Both the position numbers and the translations under genes were made by a program. A DNA stretch of 64,000 bases, from positions 70,375 to 134,374 of the forward strand of contig CAJNOP010000121.1 in assembly GCA_905250075.1 (NCBI GenBank). Direction: 5' to 3'. Below are positions 1 to 11,900 of the stretch, in pieces; the first letter of the stretch is position 1; the number at the start of each line of letters is the position of its first letter. The notes beneath the pieces were generated by a model. That model was given only the letters and a program-made list of their open reading frames with translations, was not told the DNA's origin and searched no databases. Source of the DNA: Rotaria sp. Silwood1 (taxonomy: Eukaryota; Rotifera; Eurotatoria; Philodinida; Philodinidae).

Positions 1-583
1 ATTTCGATCAACTTTTGAATAGCTCAGCTAGAATAGTATTTTGATAAGGCGGCACTTTGCTGAAGATAGTATTAGCTATTCTGAAGTTCGTAAATTGTTG
101 TGTCATATTCTGTGTGTACGACTCTTAGGAATAGGTGTCGCTGCCTCTGAGTTTTACTTTGTCTCTCTGAATGTGCAAATTTGAACAAAAAACAACCTCA
201 ACAAGGATTCTATTTCCTTCAAAAAGAAAGCAGATTTTCTAATCTTTCATTATCAATTATCGTACAGCATAATCAATCTAGCCTACATCACTGCATTCAA
301 TTGATATTTCAATCGTCGCTAGTGTATAGTTAAAAATAGAGTACACGTGGAGATCTCTATTTAATGGTATATTTTATCTCTGAGAGTAGTTACAAAGATA
401 TAAAGAAAAAACCTTTTTTTTTCTTTATGTGCTTTCTTTGTTATTCAGGTAACAATCTAAACATTCTTATAGAAAAAAAAGGCAAGAACGAAAAAGAAAA
501 AGACAACATGTAAGTGTAAATGGCGACGTTATGACATTTGCCAATAAAGTTTTCGAACCAACAAGCAAACATATTATTACATC
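1..583. other. Upstream intergenic region
   Basis: No open frame or RNA gene is supported here. It is AT-rich DNA with A and T runs just ahead of the dehydrogenase start at 584. It presumably holds that gene's promoter and 5' leader, but I see no clear TATA or initiator element. Confidence 0.5.
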
Positions 584-1605
584 ATGAGTAGTGTACTCGT
601 ATTGTTAGTACTCTTTGTTATCATATACGCACTTGGTTATTTTATTTATAAAATTTATTTCTATTTTCCACCGATTGAACAAAAACAATTAACAAATAAA
701 CGTGTCATAATAACTGGAGCATCACGTGGCATAGGTGAAGAATTAGCCTATGAATATGCACGTTATAATTGTCGTCTTATATTGGCTGCACGTAGTATTG
801 ATGTATTAAAAAATCAAGTTGCTCAAAAATGTCTTTCATTAGGTGCAACACAAGTTGAATGTATTCAATTTGATGCATCAACAGAACAAGCATGTATTGA
901 ACTTATTCAAAAAACAATTCAATATTATCAAGGTATTGATATTCTTGTACTTAATCATACTACAGCAGTTTATGAACCATTTTTTAAAAGTGATATTAAA
1001 ACAAATATTGAAAATATGAAAAAAGTATTTGATGTAAATTTTTTTGGATATTTTCAAACGAGTAAGAAAACAACAAAAAAAAAGAATTTGTTTATTTTCA
1101 AATTTTTTATTTTTTAAAGCGATGGCAGCTCTTCCTTATTTAGCTCAAAATGGAACATATGAACAACCATCTCAAATCATTGCAGTATCATCATTAACTG
1201 GTACTTGTCCATTTCCTCAAACAACTATTTATGGTAAGTTATTATTATATTAATGTTAAGACTCATGAAAAAAGAAATTTATTTAAATCAGGTACAACCA
1301 AACATGCTATTCAAGGTTTCTTTTTGAATCTTGCTCGTGAACTTCGTACCTCTAAACCATATCAAAATCGTGTTACAACAACTGTAGCTATTCTTGGATT
1401 AATTGCTACCGAATCTGCACTTCATGCAACTGACAAAACTCTTCATTTTTTAGCGGCTGATGTACGTAAAACTGCTCAAGCAATTATAGCTGCTGGTGTT
1501 TATGGACAAACTCGTTTATTTTATCCACATTTTTTAGCAATCATTCCACCACTTTACTATATATTCTCTCCTATATATGAGCTCCTAGCTCGCTTGGGCA
1601 ATTGA
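584..1605 (+). CDS. HSD11B1-like: 11-beta-hydroxysteroid dehydrogenase 1-like short-chain dehydrogenase
   Basis: Three exons (584-1061, 1120-1233, 1292-1605) joined by two short GT-AG introns give 301 residues, a normal length for the family. Residues 1-28 are a hydrophobic N-terminal anchor (LVLLVLFVIIYALGYF), expected to tether the enzyme to the ER membrane. The cofactor motif TGASRGIG lies at 44-51. The active site is S184 plus Y197-G-T-T-K201, and exon 2 ends inside the codon after Y197. The usual NNAG motif is LNHTT here; as I recall, 11-beta-HSD1 also has an LNH form, and a later ILGLIATES segment matches that subfamily. Family knowledge suggests NADP(H)-dependent oxidoreduction of a steroid or other hydrophobic carbonyl; the substrate in a rotifer is unknown. 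It could equally be named DHRS7-like. Start is the first in-frame ATG before the anchor. Confidence 0.88.
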
Positions 1606-1625
1606 TTATCATACTTTGTCGAAAG

Positions 1626-1631
1626 AATAAA
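1626..1631 (+). promoter_or_regulatory. Poly(A) signal AATAAA of the dehydrogenase gene
   Basis: An AATAAA hexamer lies 21 bp after the stop codon, directly before a long A run. Position and sequence fit a polyadenylation signal, although such hexamers are common in AT-rich DNA. Confidence 0.5.
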
Positions 1632-2748
1632 AAAAAAAAAAGAAAAAATTAAGTTGAACGAGATATACGTACAAAGATATTTTACATGTTTTTTTTTGTA
1701 ATAAGAGACTTGTCATTGATAATAAAAATGTTTTTTCCTAAATAATATGGTTGATTAATATTTGTATCAGCATAATAAAGAGTTCTTTCAAAATCTGTTG
1801 CACCATCAGCTATCTGTTTTAAATGAAAAGATTGTTAGCGCAGTTCTTTTGGAGCTGACATGTGTAACTCATATGACTTCTTTAGATTCATTATACTAAT
1901 ACAAAATACTCAAAGCTTAAAGCCTTTAAAACACAGTAGTTCTTTTCCCGTGATGATCAATCGTTAGAAAACGGTGACCTTTATATTTCTACATTTCTAA
2001 CAGAAACTTTGTTTTCATTTTTCTTATAGACGCCTTATGTTTCTTGCAAGAAAAAAAATAACTTTTTTTTGGAAAATGTTAAATTGAATCAATTTTACTG
2101 CGGAAGAAAATCATCGACGAAACTAAGTAATATAGAACGAAAACTAGATATTCGCATTTCAAAGATATAAAATAAATAAGCAAAAAGTAGCGATCTTTCA
2201 TACATGACATTTGATGATCCATACACTAGTCGAAATATTCTTCATCATCAAATGATGATTGAAATTCAGTTTGACGACAAACGATGATTTATTTAATTGA
2301 GAGATCACAAATGGTTGATGAGGTTGTAATTGATTAATGATTGGAAGTTGAGATATTGAATGACTCGTTGTTTGAGAACCAGACAATCTGTTTCTTTCTT
2401 AATTGGATTCAATTCATCATCTCAAGAACGCAAAGCATAACGGCGTACCATATTCATAAACTGTATTTATTGTAAAATGTAAACAAGAAATAGGGGTGTA
2501 GTAGATTTCAAATACTATATTGAACTCATTCATTTTCATGGTTCAGTAGAAGAAACAATAAGGATCGTATAAGACTCTATCTTCCTTGTTGTATGCAAGA
2601 ATGCATTTGAAACTAAATAACTGAGTTATACCCTAGGAACAACCATCTATTGTTAAGTTCATAATCTCTTATTTCGAGTAAAACTATATCACGTATAAAC
2701 AAGTCGCGTTCACTTTGCCAACACATCACTTTAGGGTGTGTGAATGTA

Positions 2749-3130
2749 CTAGAATGCCCTGAAAATTTCAGCTGAAAAGAATATTTTCTTCGAGAAATAT
2801 TGGATTTTCGAAAACCACACAGATCCCATACACGATGCGAGAATCTCATGTTTTATTGACATTCAATATCTTGCGAAGGAAATATTCTTTTCAGCTGAAA
2901 TTTTCAGGACATTCTAGTTACAAGTAGACCTATCTGTGGACAAAATTTCAGGTCGAAATACCATCAGCCAATTTGTTTGTACATATCGTGCCATGGGCTA
3001 AAATACAAGTAAAATTGCTATAACTCTGTAGAGGAAGCCTATGGGCCCGAACCCTTTTAGGATTATTCTAGTCTAGAGGTCCCCTCTATATGTGCAAGAT
3101 ATGAGCTCAAAAGCGGCGAATCACTTCAGG
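2749..3130. repeat. Foldback (MITE-like) element, copy A
   Basis: Arms 2749-2792 and 2874-2917 are inverted copies, 44 bp with two mismatches, around an 81-bp loop. The right side continues to about 3130 with sequence that, read on the minus strand, is colinear with copies near 40.6 kb and 58.2 kb: the shared order is GAGCTCATAT, then a TTTCGACCTG-like block, then the TTTCAGCTGAAAAG core. No coding capacity. It looks like an old non-autonomous transposon. Confidence 0.7.
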
Positions 3131-5221
3131 CGGTTCTTTCGTTAGTTAAATGTAGAAAAAGTAAAAAAACTGGTTTTACAACTTGTAATATAACATCCGA
3201 ATCAGTTTAAATCATACTTGATTCAAGATAATACACCACTTGTTAATACTATAATATCTCAGCACATGTAAGCTTTCACAAAACTATGTGGCAAAAATTG
3301 CAAAACTGTTTGAAGCCATAGTCGAATTGTCAAGTGTTTGCCTCAACAGCTCTCTAATGCGCACCTTCAGATACCCATACTCAAATCCTCGTCTATTCTG
3401 TCAAATAAATTTTTTGTTAAACAATAGTATCGGTAAGAATCTCAGTACTTAGTGTTTCTGATTTTTTTAGATGGTCTCTTGCACTTAGAACTAGTTTATT
3501 AATATCATCGTAATCTTTTCTGCTCTATTTTTAGCGTATACTCATCGAGTCTAAACAATGCTCCATTTTTTTTTGAATGGACCTTGAATAATATCCATAT
3601 TTGGAAACTCGTCAACGATGTTCTTGAAAAAGCAAACCATGGCTCCCTAACAGAGAACGAAAAAAAAATGTGAAAAAGAGCAATTTTTGTTCTCGATGCG
3701 ATGAAATGTTGAAGGCTTCATTTTTCGCAATATAATAAAACAAATGTTTACTTCAGATAAAAAACAATGCTAAATAACAAAAAGAGAGCTATACAGCTCT
3801 TATGTTTCATTCGTAGTCCTAAATTAATCGAAACCTAGGATAATGAAAAACTTAACTGTTCTTTCGTCGATAAATGTCAATGGTATATGTGTCTTTTCTT
3901 CATTGACAGTCACACTATAAACTTTGGACATTATTGGAGTAAAACGTGCCAAGTGGAGTATAAGAAAGCTTTTAAAAACGAAAAATTTTCCCTTCCTCCA
4001 AACAATGTTTACGTGAAGCAAATAGTGAATCGAACGTGAAGACGATATTATTATGTTTGATCTTCACTGTATTTTTTTCTTCTCTCTCCTTCTTAATATG
4101 TGATTTGTTCTGAAGCATGAATCATATGACTGGGAGAAAACACATATTGGCTTACTTTATGTTCCAAAGGTTAATACTGCTGATAAAAGGTACCCATTTT
4201 TCTTTCCTTTGTTAAATATTTTTATGGGTTTTATGTCACTAACATCATTTTCTTCCAAATAATACTACGCATTCTATTGCAAACTAGGTAAGTCACATAA
4301 ATAGGAATAAAAAAAGGCAATATTACCTTCATTCTCGATTACAGTTATTCTTGTGCAAGTAAGCTATACCTCATTTTTTTTCTTTCCTTATTACATAGTT
4401 CCATTACATGGATTTTACTCAAGGAGAAAAATAGATTTTTTAATAACTTTTTCAAACTCAATAGAGAATATTTAATGGGTACCATTTATAATGTGTGATC
4501 ATATGTTTCTGCCATTTTCCCATCTGTCATTATCTTTCTTCGAATGGTGAAAATCTCAGATTTTCATCATATTCCTATATTAAATATATTTTAAAAATGT
4601 TATCTGGTGTTCAAAAAGTCAAGACTAACATTTTATTTCTCGCTGTATTCGTCTTTATACTTGCAGATTGTACTCCTAAAACCTTAGTACTTAACTTACG
4701 TCATTCTAAAAATAATTCTCTCTTTCACTAGATGCAGATATGTGTGTGAATCTGACTTTGAGTGAGTGTAAGTCTGGCTGGATGTGGAAAGGCGTGAAAG
4801 GAAGTTTCACTATGGAACTTTCTCATCATCTATCTCCCCATGTACATCAACACCCACACTCACAACCAGACCATCGAAAACAAAATCAAAATAATGGAGT
4901 ATGGATTTTCTATGATTTGTTATACAAACATGTCCATTTTATAACTAATTGAAAATCAGGACACTGAGGTACCCTCTGAAGTTAAAAGATGCCTGTAGAA
5001 ATGGAGAAAATGAAAACTAAAATTAGCACGGTGAAAAAAGTTTTTGACGGTATCAGGCCCGTTATACTGACTAAGAAAGGTGTTAGCGCAATCCCTTCCG
5101 GGATTAAAAATGTGAAACACGACGGCTCTACTATTACTTATTGAATGGAAATCCTATCGTTCAACTATGTTGCGCTACATTTGTAGCTAACCGTTTATAT
5201 GATGCTTTATAACTACAGTTT

Positions 5222-5431
5222 CTGTGTCACGGCTTGTGACGGGTACCTTGATTCTCTGTCAGGGTCTGTGACGGGTATCTTGATTCTCTGTCACGGTCTG
5301 TGACGGGTACCTTGATTCTCTGTCACCGTTTGTGACGGGTAGCTGGATTCTCTGTCACGGTCTGTGACGGGTACCTTGATTCTCTGTCACCGTCTGTGAT
5401 GGGTATGGATTTTCTCTGTCACGGTCTCTGT
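5222..5431. repeat. 32-bp minisatellite, about six copies
   Basis: GTGACGGG (GTGATGGG in the last copy) recurs at 5236, 5268, 5300, 5332, 5364 and 5396, an exact 32-bp period. Most units contain GTCAC-n5-GTGAC, so each could form a small hairpin. Copies differ by a few substitutions (for example TCACCG versus TCACGG). It lies about 470 bp upstream of the SecA-like gene. The copies are head to tail without unique spacers, so this is not a CRISPR array. Confidence 0.9.
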
Positions 5432-5900
5432 GGAGGGGGGGGGGAGGGAATGGGTGCAAATTTCTACCCCTAAACACTTCAACACTCCTTTCAGATCGTG
5501 TTTCACACAAACTTTTGACTATGAATATTACTAATCCCATATTTTTGGCTCCTCATGAAATGGTTTTTTTGAAAGAAAAAACTAATCCAGTACGGGATTC
5601 ATACTGATGCATAGTTTATCAGTACCAGTACTGATTGAAAATAGATCAGTATTGAACAATTAGTCCATGATGTAGAGACACAGTTCTATTTTTGTCTATC
5701 TCATATCATTGTTTACCTTTTGTATGAATTTTGAAAACACTAGATGAAAAAAAGACTTGTCCACTTTTAGAATAATAAACAATATATTAGTCGATTTTAG
5801 ATATTACTGAAACGTGTATTATTTCTGAATACTTCGTGTATTGAAGTCATTCAACAGAAAAAGACAAGTCGTTTACAAGAAGAAGCAGACTTCTTAAACA

Positions 5901-8900
5901 ATGGACTACTCAACATCATTTGAAAGTTCACGGAATCAGAACATCGATATTGACACTGTTTTATCAGCTCGATTAGAAGAGTTTAAACAGAAGCTTCCTG
6001 AACGTTTTTCAAAATCAATTTATGCAATGAAAGCCGTTCATGATAATGTGCCAGATGAATGGAAAGAACGGTTGCTACAAGCACGAAACAAAGGCAATGG
6101 ACAACGTGTTATACTGATTCCTTACAATGTCGAAAGTTTTCATTGGACTGGAATTTTGTTAAAATTTAATACAGACAAAAATATTGAATTGGCCCAATTT
6201 ATGGATCCAGTCGAATATTCTAAATTTTATCCTGAAAAATTACAAAATCAATTCGCTGAAATTTATCCAGATGTTTCTTTACGGTGGAGTTTTGTTGAAA
6301 AACATCGTGATCCAAGACAAAGTGCAAATTTAACTATTGAATATTTATTAAAAGCGACCGAAGAACTTCAACTCACAAATGAACAAGATACAGGTATGAG
6401 TCATTCACATGAGCGAACATTCGACCACCATAGTGCAAGTAGTTCTTTGATCGAAGAAGATCGAAGTTTTTCAACATCAACTATGTCTCAAAGTCATATG
6501 GCAAAACACCGCTTATTAAAACAAATATCGAACAGTGAATTCGAACCATCAGAAATTCAGGACGCACCTAAAGTATCACTGAAAGCTTCTCAAACACACC
6601 AATCGAGTCCACAGTATCACAAACAGGATAGAAATAGCAATAATCGAGAAGAAAGAGAATTTTCTAGAGAACCAAGAACCTTGATAAACTCTACTAATGA
6701 AACCAGAAGTTTTGAATCCCATTCAAGCAGTTCCCAAAATAGTGATGAAATCGATCGTTCAGTAACAAAAGAGAGTCTAAGAAACATGTATAATGACTTT
6801 CACTCGATGCCACCTTGTTCAGAAAGATCCATTATCAACTTACTATATTTATTATCGTTTAAATCAATGGGTCGTATGACAGAATCTGATGATAGTATGG
6901 TAATACCTAGTCAGATAGATACAGAAATAGCACAGCAACTTAAATATTTGAAAGAACGATTAAAAATAGAAGAATTACAGTCTATAGGAATTCAAAATTT
7001 AGTAGAAACATGTTCAATCAATGTCAAAGATGAAAATTGGCAAGCTGCTTTGACAATAATACGAAAATTATTTAAACAGCTTAGTCCATTAAATATGCAA
7101 GAATTGTTTAGGCTCATTGAGAAAGTTGATGATGCAGCACATTTAATAAAAGATAAAAATATTATTCTTTTCTTGGGAGAAACTGGATCAGGTAAATCAA
7201 CTACGATACATTTTCTTGCGGGTTCTCAAATGCAACCTGTAATAGTGAACGGATTAAATCATATTACTCCTATTAATATAAGAAATCCTGATTTAAAAAA
7301 AGTAACAACTTCACCATTTGCTCGATCTGAAACTCGATATATAACTACAGTTACAGTAAATTTCAAACATGTTGGCGGATTTACTGATGGTGATATCATT
7401 CTATGTGATACACCAGGATTTGAAGATACTAATGGACCAGAAGTTGATATAGCAAATGGTATCGGTGTTGTTAGAGCAGTAAAAGGATGTAAAAGTGTAA
7501 AACCTGTCGTATTAATTAGTTATAAGAGTATTGGTGATAGATGTCGTGGTGTAAAAGAGTTAGCTCATGTAGTAGTCGGATTGATTCCAGGAATTAAAGA
7601 TAATATTAGAGCATTCTCCTATATATTTACAAAATTTCCAGATAGTGAAAAACAAACAATTCATGCATTATTAAGAGATATCAATGATGAATTGAATGAA
7701 GAAGAAAAATCGAATGCTAGTTTCATGAGTTTTTTAAAAGATATGTTACAGAAAACAAGAAAATCAGTACGAGTATTAGATCCAATCAAAGATCGAGCTG
7801 GTGAAATTCTTGATGAACTTGCAGAATCTGCTGCTATATCTTATCCTGATGAAGTTTTTCAATTTTTTATTACAGAAAAATCAAAAACTACTGTACAAGA
7901 GCAAGTAAGAAAACATCAATTAAGTATTATGTCAGCAACTAAACGTTCTGAATATTTATTTGTACAATATAAACTTGCTCAATTGAAACGATTAAATAAT
8001 TTACTTGAACAAGATTATATTGAACAAATATATGATGAATGTATTCGATATATAAGTAAACATCTTTCCGAAGAATATCAAAATGGTATTTCAATATTAA
8101 ATCGTTGTTTAATTAATCAAACAATTTTAAGTATTGACGATATTGAACAATATCGAACATATATTAATCATGCTAAACTTGCAGATGAATTAAGAAATGA
8201 TTATTTAGGAAAGGAAGTTGTTCATAGTAGTGCATTTATTTTATATCTAGATCAACAAGTAGATATCATACTTAAATCTTTACAAGAAAAAGATATTAAT
8301 GATTTATCAGCAAAAACGAGTTTAGATAAAATAAAAGTTCTTGCTATGTGTTTTTCAGATATCAATAATAAATATAAAGATGCTTGTCAAACTTTTTCTG
8401 ACAAGTACGAATTAGTAGTCAAATCTTACAAAAATTCAGTACTCGAGAAAAATTTTACTAATATTGCCAATGATTTAACGAAACTATATGATGCATGTAG
8501 TGTTTTAGAAAATCATTTAAATAGCGAATCTATGAAAACAAAATATAGAGAATTAAAAAAATATTTTCTACAAGTATTAAAAGATTCAGTTTCAAAATTA
8601 AATTATATACTTTCTCAAGAAAAATATGGAAATGAGACTATTGAAAGTATCAAAGAATGTGTACGTATGTTTGAAACAGCTAGTAATACATTTACTTTGC
8701 AATCACATATTTCAAAAGAAGATATTAATCAAATTTATGAAGATTTTTTATTAAAAATTATGAATCATTATGAACAAATTGATGAAAAAATCATTACAGA
8801 ACTTAAAGGTGAATGTTCATTTCGTGAATTAGAACAATTATTTGCAGAGATTACATTAATTAGAACAATATCTATTATTGAATCAAAAACTAATCGTACT

Positions 8901-11900
8901 TATTATAGTACATTAGAACAAATATGTGGTTGTATAAGAGAATTAAGAAGAGAAATTGAAGATATATTAAATGGATTCTATCGTAATGAAAAGAATAATT
9001 ATAATAGTCTCATGCGATGTTTGTCAAGTTTGAAACATGCAAAATGGATAGAAAAATATCGACTTGAAGTCTATGCCGATGTAATCAATAATACTAAGGA
9101 ACAAATTCTTAAACATATAAAAGAATTAGAAAAAAATGTTATGCAAACAGATTTAGATCTTGATAATTATGATAAAATCGAGCGTATAGATAATATTGTA
9201 TTAGAAATTAATGATATGAAAGCTGTTGAAGAAATTGTTCCAAATATAGGTCCACATATAGAAAAAATTAATTCTCGATATAAAAGTGAAATAGATAATG
9301 TATTTACTATTATTAACGATACATTTGATTTAGAAAAGTGGAAAACACAAAAAGATTCAATCTTAGATTTCAGTATAGCTGAAAAAGGTTTTCATTATTT
9401 AAATGTTTGTAAAAGAATACATATTTCGTTCAGAAATGATTCTACACTTGTTATTAATAAATTAAAAGGATTTATAAGAGAATTTAGTAATATTGTTCAA
9501 AATGAAATGAAACAATGTTTTACAGCTATTAAAGAATGTAAAAATGAAAATAGACAAGAAATATTTGATAAATCTTTAAAATTATTAAGTCGTTTAGAAG
9601 AAGTTTCTGAAATAAAAGATAAATATTCTCAAGTTTTTTCTTGTTTTCAAAATCAAAAAATTATTGAAGAATGGGAACGTGGGTTAGAAGGTTATCTAAC
9701 TGATCTATCAAGTGAAATGACATGTCTGAATGCTGGAGAAAATACTGAAGCTGTCAATAATAAATTATTAATTGCAAAAGCATTAAGTAAATTAGATCGA
9801 TTTTTGAAAGGCAAAAAATTTAACGATATTTATTCAACATATCAGCATCTATTTCTTAATACAACTAGTGATCGTGGTAGACAAGTTATAGAAGATATTA
9901 ATAATTTTAAATATGAACATGTCGGTAATGATATGATAACATTACAAACAGCAAATGAAGTAGGACAACATTTATTTGTACAAGCTAAACGAGTACTTAA
10001 TATTAGTATATATAATTTAATGGAAGAAACAAAAACTCAAGCAATTATGCTTGGAAATACTATTGAAGTTCAAGCAATTAAATTGATAGTAGAAAATTTG
10101 AGACGAATGCAAAATGCAAAAAAATTTATATCACAATATCTTGATAAGCCCGATGAAATCGATATTTGTATAGAAGAAGTTAAAAAATTAATCGAAGGAC
10201 GTATAAAACTCTTTTTAGTAAGTGTTAATGCTCTTATTAAAATTAATAATTTCTATGAAGCAGATGAAAAAATAAATTCCATTACATTAATTAGTAATTT
10301 ATTAGGTACATTTCGTACACAATATATTTTTGAACAGCTTGAAGAATTAAATAAGAATCAAGATGAAGTCGTATCTAATGTTGTAATAAAAAAATATACA
10401 GAAATGGATATGAGTGAATATACTTTGAATCCACCAAGAGACATATTTGATAAACTTGGAAGAGTTAGCAATATAAATCCTAGATATGATCAAGCATTAG
10501 AAGCTATAAGAAGAGATATTTTAACAAAATTTCGTAAAGAATTAGATGAAGCTAAAAAACAACAACCACCAAATCCCGATAATATTCATATAAGAAAGTT
10601 TGAATCAGGAGTTCGATATTTACCAAAAGATATGCAAGAATCTCTTGAAGTCGATTTAAAACATTGTAAAGATGAAATTAAAAAAAATATTGAAAATAAC
10701 GATAGAGATTTAAAGGATGCATGTGATAGTAAAGATCTTAAACGTATTAAAGCAGTTATTCAAGGTTATCAACAGTCTGAAGGTATGCAGTATTATGCAA
10801 ATGAAGGTCGAAAATATGTTCTTAAACAAACACAAGATATAATTATGAAAATAAATGAAAATTTTAAAGAATATAAAATACGAGAAGCATTAGATAATAT
10901 TGAAACACTCTATGCTTATAAAGTTGAATTAGAAAATGTTGTCAATATTGATCAATCATGTTTAGAAGTACGATCAAAAGTAACAGACATCTTTCAAGAT
11001 GTATATCATTCTTGTATGAAATATTTTTTTAATGATAAAGGACATTCATTAGTTGATGAGATGACTGGCGTAATAGAAAGAAATGTTTCTTGTTTGATGG
11101 AATTTATGAAATTTCGAGATAGATTTAAAAATCAATCTATTTTACAGCATATGTTTCCAGAAGATTTCAATGAAAGACTTGTACTTTTTTGTGAAACCAT
11201 AATAAATTTTTTTAATAACTGTCAACAAAAATATGAGAAAGCTAAGAAAGAATCAGATTTTACATCTCTTAAAGATGTTTTAGATATTATGAATAAATGG
11301 AATTCTACATTAACAAAAATAAAAAATTATGATGATATGTTATATAGTAATGAAACTTTAGTGACTACGATTATTACATGTGTAAGAATTTTGATACCTT
11401 ATTCAACTATGTTAGAATCGATATCGAAAATAATTAAAGAAATAAAAAATACATTGATTCAAAGTAAATTAATTAATGAAGATAGAAATGAAATCGGAAA
11501 ACATCGAGATGAACGTTATAAGAAATTTAATGAACAATTTTTAATTTTAAAGAAAGCTAAAATATTTAATAGTTTTCATTTAAATATTGATTTAAATGAT
11601 ATTGAAAAAGAATGTTTATTATCATTTGAAAAGAAAATTACCGATATTATTTCTTATGTTGAATCTATTTTAAATCGTTTTTCAATTGATAATCATTTAA
11701 CAAGAAATGATTATATTGAGTTTAATATATGTTATCTTAATTTGATATCATTTAGACAAGAAATGACATCAATAGAATGTGGAGTAAAAGAAAAACTAGT
11801 TCGAATAGATAAAATTATTTTCGACAAAATTAATACTTGGGTACATTCAGCTGAACTTGATTCAACAGTTCAAAATGTTACTACAATGTTAATAAATATG

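Larger units (their letters stand above)
1606..5900. other. Intergenic region, 4.3 kb
   Basis: Only short, low-quality open frames occur, with no recognisable domain on either strand. It contains the foldback element at 2749-3130 and the 32-bp minisatellite at 5222-5431, both listed separately, and a short G-rich run near 5431-5447. The last few hundred bases presumably include the promoter of the SecA-like gene at 5901. Confidence 0.55.

Noticed and set aside
584..1605. Loss of the NNAG motif as a sign of a dead dehydrogenase
   Set aside because: The LNH variant is normal for 11-beta-HSD1-type enzymes, and the Ser, Tyr and Lys are intact.
4495..4952. Two short open frames upstream of the SecA-like gene
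   Set aside because: No ATG context, domain, splice support or codon pattern like the real genes; one spans low-complexity sequence.
5222..5431. Possible CRISPR-like array
   Set aside because: Repeats are head to tail with no unique spacers, in a eukaryotic context; it is a minisatellite.
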